Assembly (NCBI GenBank): GCA_964409645.1
Contig: CAYPEK010000012.1
Coordinates: 1 to 62,706 of the forward strand
Length of the DNA stretch: 62,706 nucleotides
DNA from: CAYPEK01 sp964409645
GTDB taxonomy: Bacteria > UBP15 > UBA6099
Reading direction: 5' to 3'
In this document: positions 35,651 to 44,901 of the stretch, piece after piece
How the letters are laid out: every line of letters starts with the position of its first letter
Numbering within the stretch: position 1 is the first letter of the stretch
The notes under the pieces: model-generated
Told to the model about the DNA's origin: nothing
The model's input: only the letters and a program-made list of their open reading frames with translations
Database searches by the model: none
Translations under genes and position numbers: made by a program

Positions 35651-36745
35651 TTGGCTAAGAAACTACGCGTTGGTTTAATAGGCTGCGGCCGTTTTTCTGA
35701 ACCGGGCCATGCGCTCCATTACAAACTGAATCCTAAAAGCGAACTTGCCGCCGTATGCGACGTGAAAGAGGAATCAGCCCGAAAGCTCGCCTCCCGTTAC
35801 GGAGTGAGCGATGTTTATTCCGACGCCGTGGAAATGCTTAGCCGCGCGGGATTGGACGCCGTCAGCATCTGCACTCCGACATTCACTCACGCCGAGCTTA
35901 CTGAAGCCGCGGCGTCACGCGGCATTCATGTCCTGTGCGAGAAACCTTTCGCGGTATCGCCGGAGGAAGGCGAGCAGATGGTCGAAACATGCGCCAAGGC
36001 CGGAGTAGTGCTTCACGTCGGTTTCCACCAGCGGTACGACCGAGGAATAGGCCGCGTTCGCGACCTCGTCTCGGCGGGCGGCGCGCTCGGTCGTTGTTTT
36101 CACGCGGAGTTCCGCTGGCGTGGCCTGACGACAATGGGCAACGTGCCCGTAATCAACCACGCGCTCGATATTGCGCGGCGCGCCGGGATATCTCTCGAAA
36201 GCTGGAGCCCCGACTGGCGGTTGAGCGACCCGCGTATCCCCGGCGGCGTCCTCGAAGTTTTCTGCCACATCATCGACATCGCAGTATGGATGTTCGGCGC
36301 GCCCGACGGCGCGACGGGCGACGCGCGAATAGTATCGCCGGAAGCAAAGAAACCCGAACATGGCGTTACGCTCCTGAAATACGACGGCGGGCCGGATGTG
36401 TTTCTCACAATGAGCAGCCGGGCACTCTCACTATGGGAGCGTGAGGACGGCCTATTTCACTGCGAATCGGGCAACGTGCTGTTCGAAACGCATTCAAACC
36501 GCCAGTCGTTCTTCCCGGCGGAGGTGACTGTTGAAACCGGCGCGGGGCTGTTCGGTAACAGGCGACGTGAGTTCGTCGCACCCGACATCCACCCGATGCG
36601 CAACATACCGCACTATCGTAAAATTGATAATTTCATTCTCGATGCGCTCGGAGAGCTGCCCGAGGAAGAGAAGCCTTTCATCGCGCGCGGCCAAGCCGGT
36701 GTCGAAGTCGATCGAATAATAAGAAAGATAATCGAAGCGGTTTAA
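35651..36745 (+). CDS. Gfo/Idh/MocA-family oxidoreductase
   Basis: The 364-residue protein has the Rossmann motif LIGCGRFSEPGHALHY near the N-terminus, ELAAVCDVKEESA, AVSICTPTFTHAEL and the catalytic CEKPFAVSPEEG. It would oxidise or reduce a sugar or inositol with NAD(P) in the cytoplasm. The start codon is TTG, supported by GGAGG seven bases upstream. It is coupled by distance to the large secreted protein, consistent with further processing of the sugar that protein releases. Confidence 0.9.
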   Translation: MAKKLRVGLIGCGRFSEPGHALHYKLNPKSELAAVCDVKEESARKLASRYGVSDVYSDAVEMLSRAGLDAVSICTPTFTHAELTEAAASRGIHVLCEKPFAVSPEEGEQMVETCAKAGVVLHVGFHQRYDRGIGRVRDLVSAGGALGRCFHAEFRWRGLTTMGNVPVINHALDIARRAGISLESWSPDWRLSDPRIPGGVLEVFCHIIDIAVWMFGAPDGATGDARIVSPEAKKPEHGVTLLKYDGGPDVFLTMSSRALSLWEREDGLFHCESGNVLFETHSNRQSFFPAEVTVETGAGLFGNRRREFVAPDIHPMRNIPHYRKIDNFILDALGELPEEEKPFIARGQAGVEVDRIIRKIIEAV

Positions 36746-36752
36746 CAAGTGC

Positions 36753-37994
36753 CTATGGCTGCGCGCTTTTGTGGCTGATCTGCCTTATTTCAGTGCCGAC
36801 GATCTTGCCGTCCCTCACATGAACAATTCGGAAGCCCCACAACGGGTCGTCTTCCTTCTCGTGTGTTCCCGTTCCGCCGGCTTCGGTCATGATTTCAGTC
36901 GTTATCGGATTAAGTTTCTTGTCGTCGTAATTTACATGCATGTGGCCGACGAACACATACGGCACTTTATATTCTTCCATCAACTTTGAAAACTCCGCCG
37001 GGTTCGGCCCCTTGACCAATTCCGGGGGCGCGTAACCGAGTTTCTTTCCACCCTGAAGCATGAATATCGGAATGTGCGTGAATACAATCGACGTATCCCC
37101 GGCGTCGGCAGCCGCCTTCAGGTCCTTTTTCAGCCACTCGAACTGCTCCGGCCCAATGCATCCGTTACCCGCAGCGCCCGTCATGATCTGCTTTTCATCG
37201 AACCGGTCGCGCCATCGGTCGGTGAAATCAAATGTGTTCAATCCTATGAAATGCAGTTTGCCGTATGTGAATGATTTGTAGTAGGGACCGTAAATCGCCT
37301 CCCAGTACGTGCGTCCGTCCGGCACCGGTTTCTGGCGGCCGTCCGTGTATTGCTCGTGATTTCCGGGCACCATGAAAATCGGTGCCTTCACATAGGTCGT
37401 CAGAATCTCATAGCCCGCCGGGAAGTCCCTGTCGTACGTCACCGGGTTGAGCCCAAGATCGCCGCCGAAAAGAATGAATTCCGGATTCACCTTCTGAATT
37501 TCGTACAACTGCTTGATGCGGACGAGATTGCTGTCCTGATCCGAAAAGATAGGATCGTTGAAATGAATGTCCGTAAGATGAACGAAATCGAAATCCTTTT
37601 TGAACTCCTTAAGAATCTGCACCGCGTGCAATTGATAGTCCGACGTGCCGTCCGAGAAATAAACGCGTATGTCGTACAGTCCCACCGGCGCATCCGCTGG
37701 CGTCGCGGCCTTAAAAAGTGGACCTTCGTCAGTTGCGCCAGATTCAGTAAGCGTCAATTTCACCGCCTTGTATTCGTCCGCCACCTCAACAAGCGACGCC
37801 ATCCTCGGCTTCTTCCCTTCAAGCTTCATCACGAGATCGAATGAGTCGCCAGCCTTAACAAAAGTAGGATTGCTGAATAAAGGATACTTGATTTCATTTA
37901 TCATTCGTGGCGGCGATGCGTACGCTACAACCGCAAGCGCCAACGTGCAGATCACTACCGTCCATTTTGCGCTTTTACATCCGAACAGTTTCAT
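36753..37994 (-). CDS. Exported calcineurin-like metallophosphoesterase
   Basis: A signal-anchor-like N-terminus (VVICTLALAVVAYA) is followed by a beta domain and the metallophosphoesterase core: LTDIHFND, FGGDLGL, PGNHEQY, FTHIPIF and VGHMHVNYD supply the two-metal ligands. The 413-residue protein should act outside the cytoplasmic membrane on a phosphoester. I start at the ATG with GGAGG seven bases upstream, rather than the TTG 15 bases earlier. It is convergent with the Gfo/Idh gene, seven bases apart. Confidence 0.9.
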   Translation of the reverse strand: MKLFGCKSAKWTVVICTLALAVVAYASPPRMINEIKYPLFSNPTFVKAGDSFDLVMKLEGKKPRMASLVEVADEYKAVKLTLTESGATDEGPLFKAATPADAPVGLYDIRVYFSDGTSDYQLHAVQILKEFKKDFDFVHLTDIHFNDPIFSDQDSNLVRIKQLYEIQKVNPEFILFGGDLGLNPVTYDRDFPAGYEILTTYVKAPIFMVPGNHEQYTDGRQKPVPDGRTYWEAIYGPYYKSFTYGKLHFIGLNTFDFTDRWRDRFDEKQIMTGAAGNGCIGPEQFEWLKKDLKAAADAGDTSIVFTHIPIFMLQGGKKLGYAPPELVKGPNPAEFSKLMEEYKVPYVFVGHMHVNYDDKKLNPITTEIMTEAGGTGTHEKEDDPLWGFRIVHVRDGKIVGTEIRQISHKSAQP

Positions 37995-38123
37995 GTTATT
38001 CCTCCGCAACTAATTTCCTCGTCATTATATGGCAATATAAAACATTTTTTCGTAATCTGACTGGGGAATTATATTACGGCGCTAAATCGATTGTCTCGCA
38101 AGAAAAATAAAAATATATATCTG

Positions 38124-38714
38124 TTATTTAGCCGCCGGATCCGCTTGCTTTTCCGCAGACTTTTTTGCCGGTTCGGCCGCAAGTATCTTCAACGACTCTA
38201 TAAAATGCTTAGCGTCCTTTTCATCAAGCGATGCCTCTTTCTGCGACATCACCTGAACCTGATACTGTGTTGTGCCCGCGTAAACCTGAAGTGACTGAAT
38301 AAAAATATCTGCGCCGCCGGAATTCTTCTTAATCCTCGCCTCCGCGGCGGGATAACCGTCCACTTTTGCATCCAGATTTTGGCTCAAAACTTTCCCTCCA
38401 TTAGCAGTCCCAATCACTCCTCCTTCGAGCGCGTGCTTCACATCGAGTTCCACGCCAAGCTTCATAACCGCCGCGGTATATACAATTTCTTTGCCGTACA
38501 CGGAATATATATCCATCGTCTTAGGCCCATTGTTGGTTTGCAACTGCTGCGACTCTTTCTTCATTTCCTTTAAATCCGGAGGAAGCTCGATCGAAAAGCT
38601 TTTATCCGGCGCAACGAAAACATTGTATTTCGAAGACTCCTTCTTCGCGCATCCCGACGCGACCATGACCGCAGTCATTACCAGAGCAATAAGCACCACG
38701 CTGATCTTTCTCAT
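38124..38714 (-). CDS. Small lipoprotein of unknown function
   Basis: A type II signal peptide ends in the lipobox VASGC with C22 as the lipidated residue. The mature part (about 174 residues) includes DKSFSIELPPDLKEMKKES, VYGKEIVYTAAVMKLGVELD and a lysine/alanine-rich tail. The FSIELPPDLK start resembles PsbP-like or DUF1795-type domains, but I would not assign it. It faces the periplasm. GGAGG precedes the ATG. Confidence 0.75.
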   Translation of the reverse strand: MRKISVVLIALVMTAVMVASGCAKKESSKYNVFVAPDKSFSIELPPDLKEMKKESQQLQTNNGPKTMDIYSVYGKEIVYTAAVMKLGVELDVKHALEGGVIGTANGGKVLSQNLDAKVDGYPAAEARIKKNSGGADIFIQSLQVYAGTTQYQVQVMSQKEASLDEKDAKHFIESLKILAAEPAKKSAEKQADPAAK

Positions 38715-38780
38715 TCCCCATCCTCCGGACTTCTTTAATTTCTATAATTATATCCTCGCCATTTCCTTTCATAAACATCG

Positions 38781-40109
38781 TCAGTCAATTTTAAATACCA
38801 CGGGGTAGCCCTCCAATAAGTTGCCATACGTCATATTAGCCACATCGACCGCGAGTGTTCCGCCCTTCCTGCGGGACTTCAATTTAGCCCCCCTCGCGCC
38901 CAGCAGTTCCACCCGCGGCGATCCCAATATCCCCGCGCTTTTAAGAATTAGTTCTCCAGCCGGGCGCTCGAAACACGAGGCATAAAGCGTCGTGCCCTTC
39001 GCCGTGTATCTGATTTGCGGATTTCCCGGCGATTCCCGCCACCTGCCGCATCCATAGACCGCCTCGCCGTTTGTCTTCATCCACCTGCCGATCTCCGCGA
39101 GCCTCTCCACACTCGGTTCCGGAATAACGCCATCCGCATCCGGCCCGACATTCATCAAAAAGTTCCCGCCTTTCGATATAATATCCAACAGCATCCGCAC
39201 CATCTCCGGCCCCGATTTCCAGTCGTTGTCGAACTTTGAGTAACCCCACGACCGATTCATCGTCATGTTTGTTTCCCAGTCGATCGCGTCCGCCTGCGCC
39301 GGAATGAATTGCTCCGGAGTCACATAATCGCCCGCTTTCTTTTCCATCGCCTTCTCACCGAGCGCCGGAATCAGCTCCGACACCAAAATATTGCCCACAT
39401 ACAAATTTGCGAGCGGCATCCTCTTTCCCACCCGGTTGTTTATCACAATATCCGGCTGCAGCCGTCGGCAGAACGCCTCCACCTCACGGCCCACAGCTTC
39501 CGTCCATTGCAGCATCCAATCGCCGTCGAAAAAAAGCACCGACACCGGTCCGTAATTTGTCAGCAGTTCCTCCAGTTGCCCCTTAATAAAATCGAGATAC
39601 TTGGCGAAACCGCGCACCGGTCCGAGCGCCAGCGGCAGCGGCGACCAGTTCCAGTCGAGTTGCGAATAATAGACACCTAACCTCAGCCCCGCCTCCGCGC
39701 ACGCGGCCGATAACTCTTTCAGCGGATCGCGCCCGAACGGCGTCGCCTCCACTATGTTGTAGCTCGACTTCCTCGTCCGGAACATACTGAACCCTTCGTG
39801 GTGCTTTGAGGTCACAACGATATACTTCATACCAGCGTTCTTCGCGATCTCAACCCAGCGACGCGCGTCGAATTTGACAGGATTAAAACCGCCCGCGAGC
39901 TTCCGATACTCCCTCTTCGGAATCATCATTTCCCGCATTATCCACTCCGCAGGAAAAAATCGCGACCGCCGCCCCTTCCATTCGCCGCTAAGCGAGGAAT
40001 ACAGCCCCCAATGAATAAACATTCCGAACCGCGCCTCACGCCACCACTCCATCCGGCCCGTTTCTCCGATTTTGTGATTCTTAACGTCGGCCATCATCCG
40101 CCACCTCAT
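38781..40109 (-). CDS. Cytoplasmic GH29 alpha-L-fucosidase
   Basis: The 442-residue protein lacks a signal peptide and opens directly with EWWREARFGMFIHWGLYSSL, the GH29 start. It continues with YIVVTSKHHEGFSMF and the nucleophile D195 in VLFFDGDWMLQW, followed by DIVINNRVG. A C-terminal beta domain carries the end. It belongs to a different GH29 type from the fucosidase at 53.5 kb. Its ATG overlaps the cupin stop codon by four bases, so the two are translated together. It would hydrolyse imported fucosylated oligosaccharides. Confidence 0.93.
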   Translation of the reverse strand: MRWRMMADVKNHKIGETGRMEWWREARFGMFIHWGLYSSLSGEWKGRRSRFFPAEWIMREMMIPKREYRKLAGGFNPVKFDARRWVEIAKNAGMKYIVVTSKHHEGFSMFRTRKSSYNIVEATPFGRDPLKELSAACAEAGLRLGVYYSQLDWNWSPLPLALGPVRGFAKYLDFIKGQLEELLTNYGPVSVLFFDGDWMLQWTEAVGREVEAFCRRLQPDIVINNRVGKRMPLANLYVGNILVSELIPALGEKAMEKKAGDYVTPEQFIPAQADAIDWETNMTMNRSWGYSKFDNDWKSGPEMVRMLLDIISKGGNFLMNVGPDADGVIPEPSVERLAEIGRWMKTNGEAVYGCGRWRESPGNPQIRYTAKGTTLYASCFERPAGELILKSAGILGSPRVELLGARGAKLKSRRKGGTLAVDVANMTYGNLLEGYPVVFKID

Positions 40110-40612
40110 TGTCCGGGCGTAAGCCTGATTATCATTTCACTTCTATCCGGGTGCATTTCCAGAAGCTGCCTCCTGATTCCGTTCTCATAATCGGAGAAAT
40201 CAAATCCCGGCGCGACAGTCGTGCCCATCAACGCAAACCTGCCGCCCTCATTAAGAAAACACCCTTGCCAAACTCCGCGCGTGACAATCACCTGCGGCTC
40301 GTTACCCGCTGCGAGGTCGGACCCGATCGTCGTTACTTTCGATCCGCCATTCGGATACAACTGCAACATAGTCACCGGATCGCCGGCATAAAAATGGAAA
40401 ATCTCCTCCGACGGCACCCTGTGAATCGCCGAACAGATTTCCGGCGTGAGCAAATAATAAATCGCCGTCGAAAAACATTTGTCCCCTATATAACGGCCGG
40501 GCAGAACACCCTTCGGAATCAGTTCATCCGACCTGTACGTCTCCCTGTAGAATCCGCCCTCCTCGGGCAGCGGCTTCAAATCCAGCAGCCTTATAATTTC
40601 CTTCGCGTTCAT
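40106..40612 (-). CDS. DUF985 cupin protein
   Basis: The 168-residue protein shows the cupin_5 (DUF985) pattern: LPEEGGFYRETYRSDE at the start, AIYYLLTPEICSAIHRVPSEEIFHFYAGDPVTMLQL in the barrel. Members of this fold bind sugars or metals; this family has no settled function. The start at MNAKEII is supported by GAGGAG and by the family N-terminus; the frame extends upstream into the tyrS promoter. It is coupled to the GH29 gene, hinting at a role in sugar recognition or epimerisation. Confidence 0.88.
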   Translation of the reverse strand: MNAKEIIRLLDLKPLPEEGGFYRETYRSDELIPKGVLPGRYIGDKCFSTAIYYLLTPEICSAIHRVPSEEIFHFYAGDPVTMLQLYPNGGSKVTTIGSDLAAGNEPQVIVTRGVWQGCFLNEGGRFALMGTTVAPGFDFSDYENGIRRQLLEMHPDRSEMIIRLTPGQ

Positions 40613-40636
40613 CGGGATCACTCCTCTCACACGACC

Positions 40637-40642
40637 ATTATA
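40637..40642 (-). promoter_or_regulatory. -10 element for the cupin-fucosidase operon
   Basis: A perfect TATAAT on the minus strand (40642-40637), 25 bases before the cupin ATG. TTGCGT lies 14 bases upstream, which is short for a -35. Confidence 0.45.
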
Positions 40643-40663
40643 TACCATTAGTGCGCACGCAAG

Positions 40664-40692
40664 TTGAGTTTTCGTCCCTTTCGGACTATAAA
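40664..40692 (+). promoter_or_regulatory. Sigma-70-type promoter for tyrS
   Basis: TTGAGT (40664-40669), a 17-base spacer and TATAAA (40687-40692). The start of transcription near 40699 leaves about 53 leader bases before the TTG start with its AGAGGTG site. Confidence 0.6.
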
Positions 40693-40751
40693 TATCACTT
40701 GCGCTTGGAATGATTTCGCAAGACGCACGAAATTTGAAAGAGGTGTCAACT

Positions 40752-42035
40752 TTGGCTTGCCCGAGCATTTTCGACGAACTTGACTGGCGGGAACTTATAT
40801 TTCAGGTTTCCGATGTAGAAGGTTTCAAAAAACTCACCGAAGCACCGCAGTCCGTGTACGCCGGATTCGATCCGACGGCGGACAGCCTCCACATAGGACA
40901 CATCGTTCCGCTCATCGCGCTACGCAGATTCCAACTCGCGGGGCACACCCCCATCGCCCTCGTAGGCGGCGGCACCGGCCTCATCGGCGATCCCAGCGGG
41001 CGTACCTCGGAACGCACCCTCAACACTCTTGAAACGGTCGAGACGTACTCGGAAAAGCTGCGCGGGCAGCTCGAAAAGTTCCTCGATTTCTCAGGCAGTG
41101 TTTCAAACCCGGCGAAACTTCTCAACAACTACGAATGGATCGGAAAAATGTCGGCGGTCGAATACCTGCGCGACCTCGGCAAGTTCTTCACAATAAACTG
41201 GATGCTCGCGAAGGACTCCGTAAAGAGCCGGCTCGACCGCGAGGAATCCGGACTCTCCTACACAGAGTTCAGCTACATGCTGCTTCAGGCATACGACTTC
41301 CAGTACCTCGCCGAACACCACAACTGCATGTTGCAGATCGGCGGCAGCGACCAGTGGGGCAACATGACCGCCGGCTGTGAGCTGATCCGCAAAAAGAATG
41401 CGAAAGAAGCTTACATCGTAACATTCCCGCTGATCACAACCTCGGCGGGCGTAAAGTTCGGAAAAACCGAGGGCGGCGCGGTGTGGCTCGACCCCGAAAA
41501 AACAAGCCCGTACGCGTTCTATCAGTACTGGATAAATGTCACTGATCAGGATGTCATACGGTTCCTGAAATACTTCACGTTCCTCTCGAAGGAACGGATC
41601 GACGAACTTGAAGAAGCAAAGAAAAACGATCCGGACACTCGCCCCGCGCAGAGAGCTCTCGCATACGAAATGACCAGTATGGTGCATGGCAAATCCGCAG
41701 TGGACGAAGTCATCAGCGCAAGCGAGGCGCTGTTCGGCAAAGGCGACCTCTCGGCGATCAGCCTTCCCGTGCTCGAATCCGCGGTATCCGCCGCGCCAAC
41801 GCTCGAAGTTGATTCAGTGGATGCGATTCCGGCCATCGACCAACTTCTGGCCGACCTCAAAGTCAGCAGCTCGAAATCAGAGGCGAAGAAACTTATCACA
41901 TCCGGCGGCCTTTACGTGAACAACAACCGCATAAGCGACATCAAATACAGGCCGGAGGCAACACATCTGCTCCACGGCCGTCTGATGATTATTCGTAAAG
42001 GCAAAAAGAACTACTACATCGTCAAAGTCAAATAA
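40752..42035 (+). CDS. tyrS: Tyrosyl-tRNA synthetase
   Basis: TyrS charges tRNA-Tyr. The 427-residue class I enzyme has the HIGH-type motif DSLHIGHIVPL, YDFQYL and QIGGSDQWGNMTAG for tyrosine binding, the KMSKS-type loop KFGKTEGG, and a C-terminal S4 RNA-binding domain (SEAKKLITSGGLYVNNNRI). I favour the TTG start (MACPSIFDELDWRELIFQ) because AGAGGTG precedes it and it matches the family N-terminus; an in-frame ATG at 40710 lies only about ten bases after the predicted start of transcription. Confidence 0.97.
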   Translation: MACPSIFDELDWRELIFQVSDVEGFKKLTEAPQSVYAGFDPTADSLHIGHIVPLIALRRFQLAGHTPIALVGGGTGLIGDPSGRTSERTLNTLETVETYSEKLRGQLEKFLDFSGSVSNPAKLLNNYEWIGKMSAVEYLRDLGKFFTINWMLAKDSVKSRLDREESGLSYTEFSYMLLQAYDFQYLAEHHNCMLQIGGSDQWGNMTAGCELIRKKNAKEAYIVTFPLITTSAGVKFGKTEGGAVWLDPEKTSPYAFYQYWINVTDQDVIRFLKYFTFLSKERIDELEEAKKNDPDTRPAQRALAYEMTSMVHGKSAVDEVISASEALFGKGDLSAISLPVLESAVSAAPTLEVDSVDAIPAIDQLLADLKVSSSKSEAKKLITSGGLYVNNNRISDIKYRPEATHLLHGRLMIIRKGKKNYYIVKVK

Positions 42036-42070
42036 GCCGGCCGGCCTGTTCGGATTTAAAATGCTATTTT

Positions 42071-42098
42071 TTGATAATTCTTTCCATTGTGCTAAAAT
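42071..42098 (+). promoter_or_regulatory. Sigma-70-type promoter for plsC
   Basis: TTGATA (42071-42076), a 16-base spacer and TAAAAT (42093-42098). The leader then holds a CCGGTC / GACCGG hairpin (42114-42132) upstream of the GGGGG ribosome binding site. Confidence 0.65.
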
Positions 42099-42158
42099 TA
42101 AGTTTCTATATGACCGGTCGGATTCAGACCGGGGGCAAGACGCGGTGTTGCGGGGGTG

Positions 42159-42983
42159 ATGGGTTTGAACGAAAAAAATATTCTCAACTACAAACTGTTT
42201 CAAAAAGTAATGCGGCCTGTTTATGATGTCACAATCGACACCAGCATAATGAATCCGCAGTTCGTCCCCGAGGACGGTCCGTTCGTACTCGTGGCAAACC
42301 ATAGAAGCGACCTCGACCCCTTCATCATCATGTGCAACATCAAGAGGCCGATCAACTGGCTCGGCGCAAGCTATCTGTGGAACATCCCGTTCGTCGGGCA
42401 GTTCCTCAACTGGCTCGGCGCAATCCCAATTTCGAAATACAAAAGCGACATCAACGAAGCGTTTGAAGCCGCCGAAAAGCGACTAAAAAAAGGACAACCG
42501 GTCGGCATATTCCCAGAAGGCTGGGACTACATCGCCGCGAACCAGTTCGACTGGAGCGTCGGGGATTTCAACACCGGCTTCGCGCGCATCGCGCTCAGAA
42601 CCGGCTCGCCGGTTGTTCCACTCGCGATGATGGGCCTCTCGGAAAAACGCGGCGTGCAGCCGTTCCCGCCATTCGTCAGAAAAATGCTCGATTATCCCAT
42701 CGAGATGCAGTACATCAAAGACCGCTGCATGTATCAGAAGCTTCACATCAACGTCGGCAAACCGATCCCATGCCCCGAAGGCGCGGACCCGGACGACCGC
42801 GATGCCGTAAGGGCTTTCACTGAAAAAGTCAATCAGGTTGTTAAAGACCTCTATAATGCTATGCCGACTGTCACCGGATTCGAGAACGTACTGCCGAAAC
42901 CCGCCGGCCCGCGCGAAGACCCGAATAAGAAAGACGACAACCCGGACGACGACGACAGACTCTCCGGCCTGATGAGCGTCTGA
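42159..42983 (+). CDS. plsC: 1-acyl-sn-glycerol-3-phosphate acyltransferase family protein
   Basis: The enzyme would acylate lysophosphatidic acid to phosphatidic acid, which feeds CdsA. The acyltransferase block I is NHRSDLD (H48-X4-D53), block III FPEGWD and block IV near SPVVPLAMMG. The 274-residue length is normal, with an acidic/proline-rich C-terminal tail (KKDDNPDDDDRLSG). The ATG directly follows a GTG in frame; either could be used. A terminator follows. The symbol rests on family membership; related acyltransferases for other lipids look the same. Confidence 0.88.
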   Translation: MGLNEKNILNYKLFQKVMRPVYDVTIDTSIMNPQFVPEDGPFVLVANHRSDLDPFIIMCNIKRPINWLGASYLWNIPFVGQFLNWLGAIPISKYKSDINEAFEAAEKRLKKGQPVGIFPEGWDYIAANQFDWSVGDFNTGFARIALRTGSPVVPLAMMGLSEKRGVQPFPPFVRKMLDYPIEMQYIKDRCMYQKLHINVGKPIPCPEGADPDDRDAVRAFTEKVNQVVKDLYNAMPTVTGFENVLPKPAGPREDPNKKDDNPDDDDRLSGLMSV

Positions 42984-43013
42984 CATCTCACTGACTTTTT
43001 ATGGATAATGTGC

Positions 43014-43043
43014 CACCCTCAAGCTTTGTTTGAGGGTGTTTTT
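43014..43043 (+). terminator. Rho-independent terminator after plsC
   Basis: CACCCTCAA / TTGAGGGTG stem (9 bp) with a 7-base loop and five T residues. Confidence 0.92.
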
Positions 43044-43053
43044 ATATGTGCAA

Positions 43054-44064
43054 TCACAGCACTTCTTTTTGAATGAATTTGTGCGCGTCGTTAATGAACG
43101 CTAAATTCAGTGCAAACGTGTTGATATGTCCCGTGGGGTATTCACGCAGCCACGGCAGCCCGCCCCACTCCCGTGCCGTATCTCTGATTGAATCCGGATC
43201 CACAAGTTTGTCGTATATGCCCATCGCAATAAATATATTGCTGAGCGGCGCCAGCGGCCGGGTTTCATTCAGGTTGTAAATTTTCGGGACATCCGGATCG
43301 GTCAGCATCGACATCTTCCCCTCGGCCTCGCGTTTCATCCACATCTCGCCGATCTCGGTGCTCTTAAGCACTTCAATCGTATCCATCGGCGGCATGCCCA
43401 TAATTGCAAAATCAGCGTTTCGCGCGCGGCACACATACAGCCCCGCCATGAAACCGCCGTAAGACACCCCGAATGTTCCGATCGGGCCGGCCCCATTCGC
43501 GCGCAGCCAGTTAACCACGCAGTGCACGTCAACGTATGACTGCTTCAGAGTCGCGAGGTTCCACATCGTGTCGTCCGTCAGCAGGAGTTGCCCGCTGAAC
43601 GTCCCCTTAGGCGTCCTTTTTATGTGATATGGCATATTTACAAGAATGCTGTTCAGCCCCCACGCCGCAAACCTCCAGCACCACCAGTCGAAGTAAGTGT
43701 AATCGTCCATCTTCCAACCGTGTATCATCACCACCGTCGGCCCGCCGATCCCGTTTTGCGGCAGTCTGAAATGCGTGACATACACCGTGTTGTTCTCCTC
43801 GAACGGAGTTACCATCGGGCTGCGGAACGATCCATCATGAATCTCAATGAACGGTAGTTTTATCACCGGCTTGAACTTTATGTCCGGCGTCTCCTCGACC
43901 GGCGCATAAAACAACTCCGAATCCGCCTTTTCCTGCGGAGTTACAAGATGACCGTATTCGACCTTTGACAAGTCCGGCATCGGCGACGTCACCGCAGCCT
44001 TCATCCGCATCTGATACAACTCCGACCCCATGTCGAAAATATCCGTGAGCAGCCGATAAAACAT
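43054..44064 (-). CDS. Alpha/beta hydrolase
   Basis: The 336-residue protein has the oxyanion segment VVMIHGWKMDD, the nucleophile elbow GVSYGGF (GXSXG), a probable acid in MGIYDKLVDPDSI and the histidine in PTGHINTF. No signal peptide is visible. The N-terminal 80 residues are unlike the core and may form a lid. Such enzymes cleave esters of lipids, acetylated sugars or similar; the substrate is not readable. GGAGA precedes the ATG. It is the last of a minus-strand trio with a propeller-like protein and a DUF4091 protein. Confidence 0.85.
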   Translation of the reverse strand: MFYRLLTDIFDMGSELYQMRMKAAVTSPMPDLSKVEYGHLVTPQEKADSELFYAPVEETPDIKFKPVIKLPFIEIHDGSFRSPMVTPFEENNTVYVTHFRLPQNGIGGPTVVMIHGWKMDDYTYFDWWCWRFAAWGLNSILVNMPYHIKRTPKGTFSGQLLLTDDTMWNLATLKQSYVDVHCVVNWLRANGAGPIGTFGVSYGGFMAGLYVCRARNADFAIMGMPPMDTIEVLKSTEIGEMWMKREAEGKMSMLTDPDVPKIYNLNETRPLAPLSNIFIAMGIYDKLVDPDSIRDTAREWGGLPWLREYPTGHINTFALNLAFINDAHKFIQKEVL

Positions 44065-44112
44065 CCCTTGTCTCTCCTATAGAACTTAAGTTGTGATTAA
44101 TCGCGAGTGAAT

Positions 44113-44901
44113 TCAGCCTTCTTTAAAAATATAAACGTATGTGCCGGCGCCGTCCGTCGGAAGAAAATAGAACACGCCGTCGTGGTAGTCCATCCCTTCG
44201 CGCGTCACTTCTCCTCCGGGCACCAGCACCGCGTCGATAGTTTTCGTCACTTCCCACTTATCAACATCAATAAAATCAATAGCACCGCCGCCGGAGCAGA
44301 TGAGAGTCTGCCCATACAGCTTGCAGTCCTGATATCCGTGCGACGTCGGATTGTCTTTCACATCCAAAACCTTGCCCTTCTCGTCCCAGAAATAAAACTT
44401 TCTCGCGTCCCAGTTCGCGCCGATTATTTTCCCCGCGTCATCTGAGACCACCAATCCGATGTGATCGTCAACCTTGAACCGACCCGATGATTTCATCGTC
44501 ACCGGGTCCACCTTAAAAACCTCCGCCTTGCTTTTCTCGGAGTACATAGCAATCGCCATCCATACATACTTGCCGTCGAACTGCAAGCCGCTCGGGTGAA
44601 TAAAAAAGCTCTTTCCGAAATTTGCAACCTTGTCCACTTTCATCGTTTTCCGGTCGATTTTGTATAAAAAACCGGAACCGCTGACTTTATCCACTGACGT
44701 AATAAATACGGTATCAGTCGCGACCGCCACTCCCTGAACGTGATAAAGATTCTCCGCGATCGGTCCGATTTTCCCTGAGGGGATCAACTTCCCTTTCGCA
44801 GGTGCCGCCGCGTCCGTGCCGACTCCCTGCACGCCACCAATCAGAACAAGCGCCACAATCAGCCCGACTAATTTCCCGACTGATATTTTCCCTGTATTCA
44901 T
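44113..44901 (-). CDS. Secreted beta-propeller-like protein (DUF6454-like)
   Basis: A signal peptide (LVGLIVALVLIGGVQGV) leads a 262-residue protein of regularly spaced beta strands: VQGVAVATDTVFITSVDK, GFLYKIDRKTMKVDKVAN, HPSGLQFDGKYVWMAIAM, KAEVFKVDPVTMKSSGRF, repeats about 45 residues apart as in propellers. The HPSGLQFDGKYVW segment recalls DUF6454. No enzymatic motif is visible; binding is likelier. The ATG overlaps the DUF4091 stop by four bases, so the two are coupled and probably act on the same extracellular glycan. Confidence 0.7.
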   Translation of the reverse strand: MNTGKISVGKLVGLIVALVLIGGVQGVGTDAAAPAKGKLIPSGKIGPIAENLYHVQGVAVATDTVFITSVDKVSGSGFLYKIDRKTMKVDKVANFGKSFFIHPSGLQFDGKYVWMAIAMYSEKSKAEVFKVDPVTMKSSGRFKVDDHIGLVVSDDAGKIIGANWDARKFYFWDEKGKVLDVKDNPTSHGYQDCKLYGQTLICSGGGAIDFIDVDKWEVTKTIDAVLVPGGEVTREGMDYHDGVFYFLPTDGAGTYVYIFKEG

